A DNA stretch of 47,928 nucleotides from NCBI GenBank assembly GCA_016790635.1, contig JAEUOR010000015.1:1-47928 (forward strand), written 5' to 3'. The notes beneath the pieces are model-generated. The model was not told where the DNA came from, ran no database searches, and saw nothing but the letters and a program-made list of their open reading frames with translations. How positions within the stretch are numbered: position 1 is the stretch's first letter; each line of letters starts with the position of its first letter. This DNA comes from Burkholderiales bacterium (GTDB lineage Bacteria; Pseudomonadota; Gammaproteobacteria; Burkholderiales; JAEUOS01). Shown here one piece after another: positions 26,550-35,534 of this stretch. The position numbers were made by a program, and so were the translations under genes.

Positions 26550-27449
26550 TTAGAAATAACCTTCTCGCTTCTTTTTCTCCATGGAACCGGCCTCATCCCG
26601 GTCGATAAGGCGACCTTGTCGCTCGGAGTATCGCGATGCCAGCATCTCCGCTATGATCGCGTCGACCGTATCGGCGCTCGACTCGAAGGCTCCAGTTAGC
26701 GGATAGCATCCGAGAGACCGAAAACGAATGCTTCGCAGCACGACCTGCTCTTCCTTCCCCAACTCCAGCCGATCGTCGTCCACCATGATGATCGTACCGT
26801 TGCGCAAGACGGTCGGCCGTTCTTGCGCGAAGTAAAGGGGTACGACCGGTATGGACTCTCTCCGGATGTAGCGCCATACGTCGAGCTCCATCCAGTTGGA
26901 AAGCGGGAAGACCCTCATGCTCTCCCCAGGTCCCAGCCGGCCATTGAAGATGCGCCAGAGCTCCGGGCGTTGCAACCGAGGCTCCCAGCGGTGATGTCGA
27001 TCACGAACCGAGAAAATTCGCTCTTTGGCGCGCGAGGCTTCTTCCTCCCGCCGAGCTCCGCCGATCGCAGCGTCAAACCTCCCTGCTTCGATCGCCTGCC
27101 GAAGCGCCTGCGTCTTCATGACATCGTTGTGCACCCGACTGCCGTGGCTGATTGGGCCTATGCCAGCTGCGATTCCTTCCTGGTTCACATGGATGCGAAG
27201 ATCGAACCCAAGACGAGCGGCTTCCGCGTCTCGGAACTCGATCATTTGCCGAAATTTCCACATCGTATCGACGTGCAGTACGGGAAACGGGATGCGTCCT
27301 GGGTGGAAAGCCTTGCGTGCGAGATGAATGAGGACCGAAGAGTCCTTGCCTATGCTATAGAGAAGCACCGGACGTTCGAACTGGGCGGCCGTTTCTCGCA
27401 GTATGTAGATGCTCTCGGCTTCGAGTTCGTCGAGGACGGGCGTGCTCAC
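26550..27449 (-). CDS. cysD: Sulfate adenylyltransferase subunit 2 (ATP sulfurylase, CysD/NodP)
   Basis: CysD with CysN makes adenosine 5'-phosphosulfate (APS) from sulfate and ATP. The PP-loop motif [20 protein letters not shown] is near residue 30, followed by the [12 protein letters not shown] strand, the [20 protein letters not shown] segment, and the C-terminal [10 protein letters not shown] and [11 protein letters not shown] motifs. The 299 residues match the family. I use the GTG at 27449, which overlaps the cysNC stop (GTGA) and gives the usual [18 protein letters not shown] start. In nodulating bacteria the NodP paralogue serves sulfation of a signal glycolipid; here the setting in a polysaccharide locus suggests a similar dedicated role. 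Confidence 0.96.
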   Translation of the reverse strand: MSTPVLDELEAESIYILRETAAQFERPVLLYSIGKDSSVLIHLARKAFHPGRIPFPVLHVDTMWKFRQMIEFRDAEAARLGFDLRIHVNQEGIAAGIGPISHGSRVHNDVMKTQALRQAIEAGRFDAAIGGARREEEASRAKERIFSVRDRHHRWEPRLQRPELWRIFNGRLGPGESMRVFPLSNWMELDVWRYIRRESIPVVPLYFAQERPTVLRNGTIIMVDDDRLELGKEEQVVLRSIRFRSLGCYPLTGAFESSADTVDAIIAEMLASRYSERQGRLIDRDEAGSMEKKKREGYF

Positions 27450-29332
27450 CTTGCCTCCACGCCCAAGGCGCGCATCACTTGCGCGACGCATGCGTCCACA
27501 CTTTCGAGGCCTGCGTCAAGCACGACCTCGGCTTTTTCGGGCGGCTCGTAGGGGGACGTGATTCCCGTGAAGCCCGGGATACGGCCTTCGCGCGCAAGGC
27601 GATATAGCCCTTTGGTGTCTCGCTTTTCACAAACCTCGATGGGTGTATTCACGAACACTTCGATGAACTCGCCAGGGGTGAACATGTCGCGTACCATCTG
27701 TCGATCTCTTTTGAACGGCGAAATGAAAGCAACCAAGACGACAAGTCCGGCATCCACCATCAATCTTGCGACCTCTCCGACACGCCGGATGTTTTCGGAC
27801 CTGTCTGCGTCTCCGAACCCGAGGTCGCGGCTCAAGCCATGCCGTATGTTGTCGCCGTCGAGCAGGTAGGAGTGGAGGCCGCGCGAGTACAACGCCTTCT
27901 CCACCGCGTTAGCGAGGGTCGACTTCCCGGCGCCACTCAATCCGGTGAACCAAGCGACTTTCGGTGATTGCCCCATCAAGCGCGATCGGGCCAATTTGTC
28001 GACTTCGAGATCCTGCCAACTCACCTTGCGCGTTTCTACAGCAGTGATCATGCCGGCGCCGCAAGTCGCGTTGCTGATACGGTCGACAAGGACAAACACC
28101 CCGCTCTCAGGCTGATCGACATGGCGATCACAAGCAATCGGCCTCTCTAGGGAGATTTCGCAGCGCCCAATGTCGTTCCGGTCGAGTTGCACTGCTTCTT
28201 CTTCATGGGGGTCTTGCAAGTTAAGGCGATGCATCAGGCGCTTGACGTTCGCAGGAACCGTGGCCGATCCGAGCCGGAACTCGTAGCGGCGCCCTGCCAG
28301 GAGCGGGGCCTCGTCCATCCAGATGACCGAAGCCTCGACCTGGTCGGTGACTACCATGGGACACCGGTCATGGCTCACGAGAACATCGCCCCTCGCGACG
28401 TCGACGTTCCTGTCCAAAACGATCGTGGTCGCGAGTCCGGCAGAAACGGAATCGATGTCCACATCGAAGCCTGCGATGCGCTCAACGAACGCCGTTTCGC
28501 CGGAAGGGAGAATCCGCAACGAATCGCCGACGCGCACGGTACCGGACACGACGTGTCCCTGGATGCCGCGGAAACTCTGATCCGGACGTATCACACCTTG
28601 AACGAAGATTCGCACCGGGGCATCCCGATCCGGCGCCGGAATGTCAACTCCCTCGATAAACCCGAACACCGTCTGCCCCAAATGCCAGGAAGCGCGATCG
28701 CTTCGCCGGAAGACGTTGTCGCCGTGCAGTGCCGACACGGGAATGCAGACCGGCAGGGGATACCCCGCGCCCCTGCAGAAATGCTCAATCGCGTTCTTCG
28801 CCTTGTCGAAGGCCAGCTTGTCCCAGTTGACCATGTCCATCTTGTTGATGGCAACGGCGACATGCGAAATGCCCATTACCTGGCAGATGCTCAGGTGCCG
28901 ACGCGTTTGCTCCTGGACCCCCCGCCGGGCGTCAACGACCAACAGTGCCGCGTCGCAATGAGATGCACCGGTAGCCATGTTCCGCGTGTACTGTTCGTGG
29001 CCAGGCGTGTCGGCCACTATGTACTTGCGATGACCCGCTTCGAAGTAGCGCCACGCGACGTCGATCGTGATCGACTGTTCGCGTTCACTCAGCAGCCCAT
29101 CCAGCAGCAACGAGTAATCCGGCAAACCACCGGTCTTGTCCAGACGCGCACTCTCCTGCAGCACCGAGTCCCAGTGGTCGTCGGCGACCAGTCCGGCATC
29201 GTGCAGCAGTCGACCGAGCAGGGTGCTCTTGCCGTCGTCAACGCTGCCGCAAGCAAGGAATCGAAGAATTTCCCGTGGCTCCGCGGCGGAGCGCGGCGGC
29301 GGCTGTTGCGGCGCTGGAGCAAGTGTGTTCAT
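27446..29332 (-). CDS. cysNC: Bifunctional sulfate adenylyltransferase subunit 1 / APS kinase (CysN-CysC, NodQ type)
   Basis: A 628-residue fusion that completes PAPS synthesis. The N-terminal CysN GTPase has [15 protein letters not shown] near residue 30, [12 protein letters not shown] and NKMD, followed by EF-Tu-like beta-barrel domains. The C-terminal APS kinase begins near residue 455 with the P-loop [19 protein letters not shown], then [18 protein letters not shown] and [13 protein letters not shown]. CysN activates sulfate with CysD, and the kinase phosphorylates APS to PAPS, the sulfotransferase donor. The ATG at 29332 lies only a few bases after a predicted transcription start and inside an eight-base-arm inverted repeat, so the message may be nearly leaderless. 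Confidence 0.97.
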   Translation of the reverse strand: MNTLAPAPQQPPPRSAAEPREILRFLACGSVDDGKSTLLGRLLHDAGLVADDHWDSVLQESARLDKTGGLPDYSLLLDGLLSEREQSITIDVAWRYFEAGHRKYIVADTPGHEQYTRNMATGASHCDAALLVVDARRGVQEQTRRHLSICQVMGISHVAVAINKMDMVNWDKLAFDKAKNAIEHFCRGAGYPLPVCIPVSALHGDNVFRRSDRASWHLGQTVFGFIEGVDIPAPDRDAPVRIFVQGVIRPDQSFRGIQGHVVSGTVRVGDSLRILPSGETAFVERIAGFDVDIDSVSAGLATTIVLDRNVDVARGDVLVSHDRCPMVVTDQVEASVIWMDEAPLLAGRRYEFRLGSATVPANVKRLMHRLNLQDPHEEEAVQLDRNDIGRCEISLERPIACDRHVDQPESGVFVLVDRISNATCGAGMITAVETRKVSWQDLEVDKLARSRLMGQSPKVAWFTGLSGAGKSTLANAVEKALYSRGLHSYLLDGDNIRHGLSRDLGFGDADRSENIRRVGEVARLMVDAGLVVLVAFISPFKRDRQMVRDMFTPGEFIEVFVNTPIEVCEKRDTKGLYRLAREGRIPGFTGITSPYEPPEKAEVVLDAGLESVDACVAQVMRALGVEAR

Positions 29333-29343
29333 TAGATGAACAC
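29325..29343. promoter_or_regulatory. Inverted repeat over the cysNC start codon, possible operator or start-site hairpin
   Basis: GTGTTCAT and ATGAACAC form perfect eight-base arms around the three-base spacer TAG (plus strand). The repeat covers the cysNC ATG (29330-29332 on the minus strand) and the predicted transcription start. A 19-base near-perfect dyad is the size of a MarR-type operator. As RNA, the same bases would form a hairpin with a three-base loop holding the start codon. Which of these applies is not decidable from sequence. Confidence 0.55.
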
Positions 29344-29345
29344 GA

Positions 29346-29375
29346 ATTAGACCATGCGCACGGCGGGGCTGTCAA
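29346..29375 (-). promoter_or_regulatory. Sigma-70-type promoter for cysNC
   Basis: On the minus strand TTGACA (29370-29375) is followed after 18 bases by TCTAAT (29346-29351), a perfect -35 and a five-of-six -10. Transcription should start around 29338-29340, about six to eight bases before the cysNC ATG. It lies in the 89-base gap between the aminotransferase gene (ending 29422) and cysNC. Confidence 0.65.
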
Positions 29376-29421
29376 ACCGCGTTTCGTGCGCTGAATCCGT
29401 TTGGCTACGTGCGACGATCCG

Positions 29422-30570
29422 TCAAAGTGCGCACAATGCCCGCACGACATAGGAATAGTCGTCCGCCGTCATGCGATTGTGCAGCGGGATCGCCATGGTG
29501 TTTCGATCGCAGTCGCGGGCATTGGGAAAGTCATCCGCACCGAAGCCAAAGCGCTCCCGATACAGCCCAAGCATGTGGATTGCATGTGTTCCGGGACGGG
29601 TGCTGACTCCCTGGGACTGCAGGCGTTCCATGATCGCGTTGCGCGTCATCGGCGCGCGCTCCGGGTCCACCGTACAAACAAAAGACTGCCAGCCGTGGCG
29701 CCAGCCCTCTGGCACCGACGGCAGGCGCAGCCAACTTAATTTCGCGAGAGCATCGCGATAAAACGCAGCCCAGCGCGCTCGTTCATCGATAAACGCGTCA
29801 AGTTTGGCGAACTGGACGACTCCTACTGCGCCCTGCAAGTCGGTCATCCGGTAGTTGAAACCCAGCAAGTTGAACTCAGCGAGCAGGTAGGGGCGCGGGC
29901 CCGCATGGCGTTGTTCTTCCGAGATGCTGGCGCCGTGATTGCGCAGAGCGTCGGCACGCTTTGCCAGCGCGCTGTCGTTGGTCGTAACCATGCCACCTTC
30001 GCCGGTGGTCACCGACTTGCGCGGATGGAATGAGAATGCGCCAGCAAGTCCAAGCGAACCAGTTGGACGATCCTTGTAGGCGCTGCCGGCCGCGCAGGCG
30101 GCATCCTCGATGATCGGTACGCCGGGTGCGGCAGCCGCGATAGCGTCGATGTCCGCAGCCAGTCCGAAGAGGTGTACGGCGATGATCGCGCGGGTGCGAG
30201 CCGTCACCTTGGCTGCAACTTGGGCCGGATCGATGTTGAACGACTGCGGATCGACATCAACAAGCACGGGAGTGGCGCCCACGTACAAGACCACATTGGC
30301 GGTGGCCACCCAGGTGAATGCCGGCACGATGACTTCATCCCCGGGGCCGATCTCCATCGCTGCCAGGATGAGGTGCAACGCAGTGGTGCAACTGGTCGTG
30401 GCCAGAGCGTGCCGGACCGAGTGGCGTTGCGCGAAGTCGCGCTCGAACTGCGCCACTTTCGGGCCCTGCGTCAACCATCCGGTTGCCAGCGGCTCGCGCA
30501 GCGCCTGCCATTCCTCATCTCCGGTGGCGGGCAGCGAGATCTGGATCCGGCGATTCTGAAGCGTGCTCAT
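29422..30570 (-). CDS. DegT/DnrJ/EryC1/StrS family PLP-dependent sugar aminotransferase
   Basis: A 382-residue aminotransferase that would turn a keto-sugar nucleotide into an amino sugar. PLP contacts are visible: IIEDAACAAGS with Asp156, and AFSFHPRKSVTTGEGGM with Lys185 as the Schiff-base lysine. The ATG at 30570 overlaps the upstream epimerase stop (ATGA); an extension to 30633 is inside that gene. The CTTALHLIL and PAFTWVATANVVLYVGATPV segments are standard for the family. It is distinct from the WbpE-like gene at 31590, so the cluster probably makes a second amino sugar; the keto substrate could come from the 4,6-dehydratase at 6779. It is the last gene before the cysNC promoter region. 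Confidence 0.9.
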   Translation of the reverse strand: MSTLQNRRIQISLPATGDEEWQALREPLATGWLTQGPKVAQFERDFAQRHSVRHALATTSCTTALHLILAAMEIGPGDEVIVPAFTWVATANVVLYVGATPVLVDVDPQSFNIDPAQVAAKVTARTRAIIAVHLFGLAADIDAIAAAAPGVPIIEDAACAAGSAYKDRPTGSLGLAGAFSFHPRKSVTTGEGGMVTTNDSALAKRADALRNHGASISEEQRHAGPRPYLLAEFNLLGFNYRMTDLQGAVGVVQFAKLDAFIDERARWAAFYRDALAKLSWLRLPSVPEGWRHGWQSFVCTVDPERAPMTRNAIMERLQSQGVSTRPGTHAIHMLGLYRERFGFGADDFPNARDCDRNTMAIPLHNRMTADDYSYVVRALCAL

Positions 30571-31571
30571 GTATTGGGGTTTGCGGCCAGCGCGCGGCGC
30601 CGTTCGACCTCGGCGATGTGCGCGGCCCGCCATTCGATCAGGGCGACAAGGCCTTGCTCCAGGCCGACCTGCGCGGAAAAACCGATCTCGTCAGACGCTC
30701 GCTTCGGCGAGCCGATGCGGTTTCGCACCAACGTCGCCTGGCTGCGCGGTGCATAGCGGATGGACTGGTCGCTGCCTGTCAGGCGCAGCAGCATCTCGGC
30801 CAATTCCTTGAGCGATGTGCGCTTGCCGGTGCCGACGTTGTAGAACCGATCGACCGTGTCCGACTTCATCGCGCATACATTCGCGAATCCGCAGTCCTGC
30901 ACCGCGACGAAGTCGAAAGCCTCGCTGCCGTCGCCGAGGATGGTCGGTCCCTCGCCGCGGTCGATAGCATCGAGCATCTTCATGATGACCGCGATGTAGG
31001 CGCCGCGATAGTCCGCGCGCGGGCCGTAGACATTCATGTAGCGCAGCCCGACCATGGGCAGGCCATAGCGATGGTGAAACGCACGCGCCATCGCTTCGCC
31101 GGCTATCTTGGTTGCACCATAAAAGTTCTTGTTGAGGAACGGGTGATCCTCGGTCATCGGCTCCTCGACTGCGTCGCCGTACACGGAGGCCGAAGAGGAA
31201 TAGACCAGCCGGCCAATGCGGTTCGCGACGCAGGCCTCAAGCACATTGAACGTGCCGCGCACATTGACATCGAACGCGGCGCGGGGGAACTCATGGCACT
31301 GCAATAGCCAAAGGGCGGCGAAATGGAATACCCCGTCCATACCCTTCATGGCAGCGTTGAGGATGTCGGTCTGGCAAATGTCGCCACCGACGTCATAGAC
31401 ACGTACGCGCGGGTCTTTCAGCGATTCGGCGAGGTTCTCCTGCACGCCGCGCACGAAGTTGTCGTAGACCAGAATCTCGGCGACGTCCTCGCGCCGAAGC
31501 ATATCGATGGTGTGCGATCCGATCAGACCGGCGCCGCCGATGACCAGGAATTTCTTGCCGCGGATGTCCAT
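30567..31571 (-). CDS. NAD-dependent nucleotide-sugar epimerase/dehydratase (extended SDR)
   Basis: A 334-residue extended SDR. The NAD-binding FLVIGGAGLIGSHTIDML is at the N-terminus, the catalytic serine lies in VYSSSASVYGDA, and the YxxxK pair is NFYGATKIAGE. GLRYMNVYGPRADYRG matches the substrate-binding segment of the family. It likely epimerises or dehydrates a UDP- or dTDP-sugar. It is followed with an ATGA overlap by a DegT aminotransferase, a pair often seen in amino-sugar synthesis, and preceded by the WbpE-like gene after 18 bases. The exact substrate cannot be assigned. Confidence 0.88.
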   Translation of the reverse strand: MDIRGKKFLVIGGAGLIGSHTIDMLRREDVAEILVYDNFVRGVQENLAESLKDPRVRVYDVGGDICQTDILNAAMKGMDGVFHFAALWLLQCHEFPRAAFDVNVRGTFNVLEACVANRIGRLVYSSSASVYGDAVEEPMTEDHPFLNKNFYGATKIAGEAMARAFHHRYGLPMVGLRYMNVYGPRADYRGAYIAVIMKMLDAIDRGEGPTILGDGSEAFDFVAVQDCGFANVCAMKSDTVDRFYNVGTGKRTSLKELAEMLLRLTGSDQSIRYAPRSQATLVRNRIGSPKRASDEIGFSAQVGLEQGLVALIEWRAAHIAEVERRRALAANPNT

Positions 31572-31589
31572 GGGGGGTTTCAGACTTGG

Positions 31590-32702
31590 TTAGAGGGTGC
31601 GGAGCGCGGACATCAACGCATTGACGACGCGCTCTTGGGTTGCCGTGTCGAGGTCCGCGCTCATCGGCAGACTCATCACGCGTGCTGCCATGGCATCGGA
31701 AACCGGGCAGCATTCCGGGCAGCACAGATTGCCGTAGGCCGGCTGGCGATGCATCGGAACCGGGTAATGGACTGCGGTGGGAACGCCTGCAGACTTGAGT
31801 GCCGCCTGCACCTTGTCGCGTTGCGGTACCGACACCGTGTATTGCGCGCGCACATTGGTGCGATCAGGACGGTTTGCCAGGATCGTTGCGTCTGCGGGCA
31901 TGTCCGCCAGGAGTTCGTCATAGCGGGCGGCTACGTCGATGCGCTGCCCGATCTCCCACTCAAACCGCTCGAGCTTGCCGAGCACGACCGCGCATTGCAG
32001 TGTGTCCATGCGCCCGCCGACGCCGACCCTGGTATGCACATAGCGGCGCGACTGACCGTGTACGCGAATCTCGCGCATTGCTTGCGCGAGATTGTCATCG
32101 CTGGTGAGAATGGCGCCGCCGTCTCCGTAGCATCCCAGCGGCTTGCTGGGAAAAAAACTCGTGCAGCCCACCGTCGACAGATTGCCGCTCCACCGATCCC
32201 GGTAGCGCGCGCCGAAGCTCTGGGCCGCGTCTTCTATCACCGGGAGGCCGTGCCGCGCGGCGACCGCGTTGATCTCATCCATATCCGCAGGCTGGCCATA
32301 TAGGGCGACCGGCATGATCGCGCGCGTGCGCGGTCCGATCTTCGCTTCGATGGCCCCCGCGTCAATGTTGCAGGTGTCCGCCTCGATGTCGACGAAAACG
32401 GGGCGCGCGCCGCAAAGGACGATCACCTCGGCAGTGGCGATGAACGAGAACGGCGTCGTGATGACCTCGTCTCCGGGCTGGATATCAAGGGCCATCAGGG
32501 AAATCAGCAAGGCCTCGGTGCCGGACGCCACGGTGATGCAATGGCGCGCGCCGGTGAGCTCGGCAAGTCTTGATTCGAGCTCGCCCACTTCTGGCCCCAT
32601 GATGTACTGGCCGTGATCAAGGACGGCCTGCATGCGCGCACCGATGGTGTCGCGCAATGCGGCGTACTGTGATTTCAAGTCAACAAAATCGATGGGTTTC
32701 AC
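31590..32702 (-). CDS. wbpE: WbpE-like UDP-2-acetamido-2-deoxy-3-oxo-glucuronate aminotransferase
   Basis: A DegT-family PLP aminotransferase of 370 residues. It opens [17 protein letters not shown], a pattern typical of the WbpE group, and has [14 protein letters not shown] with Asp158 and [17 protein letters not shown] with Lys187 as the Schiff-base lysine. WbpE adds the 3-amino group to UDP-GlcNAc-derived 3-oxo-glucuronate, using glutamate. The GTG at 32702 overlaps the wbpD-like stop (GTGA); the eight codons upstream of it lie within that gene. Its placement right after wbpD- and wbpB-like genes makes this assignment strong. Two adjacent Cys pairs (NLCCPECC) near residue 337 are a minor oddity. 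Confidence 0.88.
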   Translation of the reverse strand: MKPIDFVDLKSQYAALRDTIGARMQAVLDHGQYIMGPEVGELESRLAELTGARHCITVASGTEALLISLMALDIQPGDEVITTPFSFIATAEVIVLCGARPVFVDIEADTCNIDAGAIEAKIGPRTRAIMPVALYGQPADMDEINAVAARHGLPVIEDAAQSFGARYRDRWSGNLSTVGCTSFFPSKPLGCYGDGGAILTSDDNLAQAMREIRVHGQSRRYVHTRVGVGGRMDTLQCAVVLGKLERFEWEIGQRIDVAARYDELLADMPADATILANRPDRTNVRAQYTVSVPQRDKVQAALKSAGVPTAVHYPVPMHRQPAYGNLCCPECCPVSDAMAARVMSLPMSADLDTATQERVVNALMSALRTL

Positions 32703-33289
32703 GAGGTCGCACTCTCCAGGCGGCACACCCCGTCATGCAAAACATAGAGGTCGCCGGTATGGGCGCAGGTTGCCGTTGCCCTTCCCGCGAGGGGCAGGGC
32801 AAGACGTTCTCCGAACCGGCTCATCCAGCCTGCGAGCCGGGCAGGAACGCCAAGAAACAAGCCGAAGTCCGGAACGTCGCGATTCACCAGAGCACCTGCG
32901 CCGATGAATGCGTGCGCACCGATTGTGACCCCGCAAACTATCGTCGCGTTTGCGCCGATGGTGGCGCCGTGACGTACCAGCGTGCGTCTATAGGCATCCT
33001 TGCGCGATATCGCCGAACGCGGATTGATGACATTCGTGAATACCATGCTGGGCCCGCAAAAAACGTCGTCTTCGAGGGTCACTGCGTCGTAGACGGAAAC
33101 GTTGTTCTGGATCTTGACGTTGTCGCCGATCACCACATCGTTGCCGACGAAGACATTCTGACCCAGTGAGCAGCGCGCACCGATACGCGCACCGCCGCAG
33201 ACATGGACCCAGTGCCACACGCGGCTGTCGTCGCCGATGCGCGCGCCGGGGTCGACGATGGCGGTCGAGTGGATGCTAGCGGCTGCCAT
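32699..33289 (-). CDS. wbpD: WbpD-like UDP-3-amino-GlcNAcA N-acetyltransferase (left-handed beta-helix)
   Basis: A 196-residue hexapeptide-repeat acyltransferase. Imperfect I/V-G-x4 repeats run from about residue 8 to 140 ([40 protein letters not shown]), and the FTNVINPRS and [20 protein letters not shown] segments match WbpD/WlbB. These enzymes use acetyl-CoA to acetylate the 3-amino group and form UDP-2,3-diacetamido-2,3-dideoxy-D-glucuronate. The last 40 residues carry a small extra domain (SRFGERL to the end). The ATG shares one base with the wbpB stop (TGATG), so translation is probably coupled. Confidence 0.92.
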   Translation of the reverse strand: MAAASIHSTAIVDPGARIGDDSRVWHWVHVCGGARIGARCSLGQNVFVGNDVVIGDNVKIQNNVSVYDAVTLEDDVFCGPSMVFTNVINPRSAISRKDAYRRTLVRHGATIGANATIVCGVTIGAHAFIGAGALVNRDVPDFGLFLGVPARLAGWMSRFGERLALPLAGRATATCAHTGDLYVLHDGVCRLESATS

Positions 33290-34350
33290 CAGTACTCCAG
33301 CGGCAGCGAGACCCGCTTGCCATCGCGGGCTGAAAGGTACGTGGCAATGAGGACCTCGAGCGATTTCAGGCCTTCGCGGCCGTCGGTTTCCGGTTCGGCT
33401 TCTCCGCGCAGGACACTGATGACGTTGTCGTAGTAAAGCGGGTGCCCGTGGCCGTAGACCGATCCGGTCTCGTAGCTGGCTGAACGCACCGCGTCGTCCT
33501 CAGGACGCTTGTCGGCGAACTCCCAGTGCTCAATCTTGTTGACCGCGACCCCGCCGACCTTGGCCGTGCCGCTTTCGCCGAGCACCGTGATCGACCCTTC
33601 CAGGTTCTTGGGATAGGTAAGCATGGTCACGTTCACGGAACCGAGCGCGCCGGAACGCCACTTGACGCTGACCACTCCGGTATCTTCGACATCGATGTTG
33701 CGCGCCAGCGTGGCGGTATAGGCCTGCACGCTCTCGACCGGCCCGATCAGCCAGTCGAGCAGGTCGACATAGTGGCTGGCCTGATTCATGAAGGCGCCGC
33801 CATCGAATTCCCAGGTGCCGCGCCACGCGGAGCTGTCGTAATAGGACTGCGGGCGTGTCCAGAACACGTTGATGTTGACCATGTAGATGCGCCCGAAGCG
33901 CTTCTGGTCGATCGCCTTCTTGAGGATCTGCAGGGTCGCATTGCGCCGGTTCTGCTTGACCACGAAGAGTCGTACGCCGGCAGCATCGCAGGCCGCCACC
34001 ATGTTCTTGCCGTCCTGCCACCGGGTCGCCATCGGCTTTTCAGTCATGACGTGGCAGCCGGCCTCGGCGATAAGGATCGTCTGCTCCGGGTGTAGGCCCG
34101 ACGGCGTTGCCAGCACGACAATGTCCGGTTGCGTCTCCTTGAGCATCGTCACCAGCGAGCCATATCCGGCGGCGCCTGTCTTTTGCGTTGCCGCTTCGAG
34201 CAGTCCGGGGTTGACATCGCAGACAGCCACTAGTTCAGCGCGCTCTTGATGGGCACCGAGGGCGGCAAAGTGGTTTTGGGCGATGCGCCCGCAACCTGCC
34301 AGGGCGAAGCGAATCCGGCGGTCAGTGATAGGGGCAGCGTGTTTGCGCAT
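33289..34350 (-). CDS. wbpB: WbpB-like UDP-N-acetyl-glucuronate 3-dehydrogenase (Gfo/Idh/MocA family)
   Basis: A 353-residue oxidoreductase. [20 protein letters not shown] at residues 14-33 is the NAD-binding loop, the EKPMA motif is at 104-108, and [12 protein letters not shown] supplies the conserved histidine. WbpB oxidises the 3-hydroxyl of UDP-GlcNAcA to the 3-oxo compound, the first of three steps continued by the two genes downstream. The ATG at 34350 is the first start that fits the family; the frame extends to 34692 but that part runs through the promoter region. A strong -10 and an inverted repeat lie 20-57 bases upstream, so this gene probably leads a transcript of at least five genes. 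Confidence 0.92.
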   Translation of the reverse strand: MRKHAAPITDRRIRFALAGCGRIAQNHFAALGAHQERAELVAVCDVNPGLLEAATQKTGAAGYGSLVTMLKETQPDIVVLATPSGLHPEQTILIAEAGCHVMTEKPMATRWQDGKNMVAACDAAGVRLFVVKQNRRNATLQILKKAIDQKRFGRIYMVNINVFWTRPQSYYDSSAWRGTWEFDGGAFMNQASHYVDLLDWLIGPVESVQAYTATLARNIDVEDTGVVSVKWRSGALGSVNVTMLTYPKNLEGSITVLGESGTAKVGGVAVNKIEHWEFADKRPEDDAVRSASYETGSVYGHGHPLYYDNVISVLRGEAEPETDGREGLKSLEVLIATYLSARDGKRVSLPLEY

Positions 34351-34370
34351 CTGGGTGCGAAGGAATGTCG

Positions 34371-34400
34371 CGCGGTTAGCAATCGCGAGACCTAACCGCG
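34371..34400. promoter_or_regulatory. Inverted repeat at the wbpB transcription start, possible operator
   Basis: CGCGGTTAG (34371-34379) and CTAACCGCG (34392-34400) are perfect nine-base arms separated by 12 bases. The repeat begins one base downstream of the wbpB -10 element, so it covers the expected transcription start and the first bases of the leader. It fits a repressor site at +1 or a leader hairpin; no U-tract follows on either strand, which argues against an intrinsic terminator. Confidence 0.55.
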
Positions 34401-34401
34401 A

Positions 34402-34407
34402 ATTATA
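34402..34407 (-). promoter_or_regulatory. Putative -10 element for wbpB
   Basis: The minus strand reads TATAAT here, 51 bases before the wbpB ATG, with an expected start of transcription near 34395. No good -35 hexamer occurs at 16-18 bases (AAGAAT at 17), so an activator may be needed. It lies in the 292-base divergent gap 34351-34642, the longest stretch without a gene in the window. Confidence 0.45.
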
Positions 34408-34504
34408 AGCCGGTACCGACTTGGATTCTTGCTCGTTTGCCCGACCTGAACGTGCCGGTGCCCGGTTCGGCCTTTGCGCAAGACAGTGCGAAGGCTTGAA
34501 ATCT

Positions 34505-34525
34505 TGCACATGATAAAATTGTGCA
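34505..34525. repeat. Inverted repeat TGCACA-N9-TGTGCA in the divergent region
   Basis: Perfect six-base arms around an AT-rich spacer (TGATAAAAT), about 118 bases before the plus-strand SDR gene. The AT-rich centre in an otherwise GC-rich region suggests a protein-binding site or part of a plus-strand promoter, but no well-spaced -35/-10 pair is seen. Confidence 0.3.
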
Positions 34526-34642
34526 CTGTATTGCGTGCCGGTGGCAGATGAAATCCGCGTCCTTGACCGGATGTTCCGGCCGACCGCGAAATCTTGCCCT
34601 CCAGATGGCGGGCGTACCCACTGAGCGTATGAGCCCCTTCGG

Positions 34643-35515
34643 ATGGCCGCCTCGACCTGCCTCGTGATCGGCGCGTCCGGTCTGGTTGGCACTGCCCTTG
34701 TCGCTGCAATGTCCGGACGCGTGGATCTGGTGGGTCTGTCGCGCCATCGTGCCTATGAAGGCAATGGCTACCGCTGGATCTGCAAGGACCTCGTCGAAGG
34801 ATTGGATGCCGCGGACCTGCCGGAGAGGGTTGACGCTGTTGTCTATCTTGCTCAGTCAGAGCAGTTTCGCGACTTCCCGGCAAGCGCACGCAACATCTTC
34901 GAAGTCAACACCGTACAGCTCTTGAACGCGCTTGACTATTCTCGCCGCGCCGGCGTGAAGCATTTCGTCTTTGCCTCTTCGGGCGGCGTGTACGGAACCG
35001 GGGAAGACCAGTTCTCCGAAGACTTTCGGGTTCCTGCCACAGGCGAACTCGGTTTTTATCTCGGCACGAAGCTTTGCTCGGAGATTCTGGTGCGCAACTA
35101 TGCGCCGTTCTTTCACACCGCGATCCTGCGCTTCTTCTTCATCTATGGCGCCCGGCAGCGGCGCAACATGTTGATCCCGCGCCTGGTCGACAACGTGCGG
35201 GAGGGGCGGCCGGTCGATCTGCAGGGGACGGACGGGATCCGCATCAACCCCTTGCACGTTTCCGACGCGGTCGGCGCCATCGAGGCGGCATTGTCGCTCG
35301 ACGGTAGCCACACCATCAACGTGGCCGGTCCGGACATCGTGTCGTTGCGCGAGATCGGCTTGGCCATTGGCCGCCTGGTCGGGAGAGCGCCGTGCTGGAA
35401 TGAGCATCCCGCCGCGGTGGCGCACCACATCGTCGGCGACACCGGAAAGATGGTGCGTTTGCTCGGTGCACCCAAGGTCGGATTCGAAGCCGGGCTGGCG
35501 ATGTCGTTTTCCTGA
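34643..35515 (+). CDS. NAD-dependent epimerase/dehydratase family protein (SDR)
   Basis: A 290-residue extended SDR. TCLVIGASGLVGTAL forms the dinucleotide-binding loop at residues 5-19; FVFASSGGVYGTGED has the catalytic serine; FYLGTKLCSEIL contains a YxxxK pair; and LRFFFIYGARQRRNMLIPRL is the substrate-side segment. It probably reduces, epimerises or dehydrates a nucleotide sugar. It is the first gene of the plus-strand half. The ribosome binding site is weak (CCCCTTCGG before the ATG). A methyltransferase follows after 19 bases. I cannot assign its substrate. Confidence 0.82.
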   Translation: MAASTCLVIGASGLVGTALVAAMSGRVDLVGLSRHRAYEGNGYRWICKDLVEGLDAADLPERVDAVVYLAQSEQFRDFPASARNIFEVNTVQLLNALDYSRRAGVKHFVFASSGGVYGTGEDQFSEDFRVPATGELGFYLGTKLCSEILVRNYAPFFHTAILRFFFIYGARQRRNMLIPRLVDNVREGRPVDLQGTDGIRINPLHVSDAVGAIEAALSLDGSHTINVAGPDIVSLREIGLAIGRLVGRAPCWNEHPAAVAHHIVGDTGKMVRLLGAPKVGFEAGLAMSFS

Positions 35516-35534
35516 TCGTGGACGTCAACAAATC

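Noticed and set aside
26525..26596. Longer N-terminus for the MarR-type regulator
   Set aside because: It would overlap cysD by 47 bases and add 24 residues before the family start; no ribosome binding site supports it.
28187..29335. A 382-codon open frame on the plus strand
   Set aside because: Opposite the CysN GTPase domain, which has all GTP-binding motifs; the plus-strand translation has none.
34496..34519. TTGAAA and TAAAAT as a plus-strand promoter for the SDR gene
   Set aside because: Only 12 bases separate the two hexamers; sigma-70 promoters need about 16-18.
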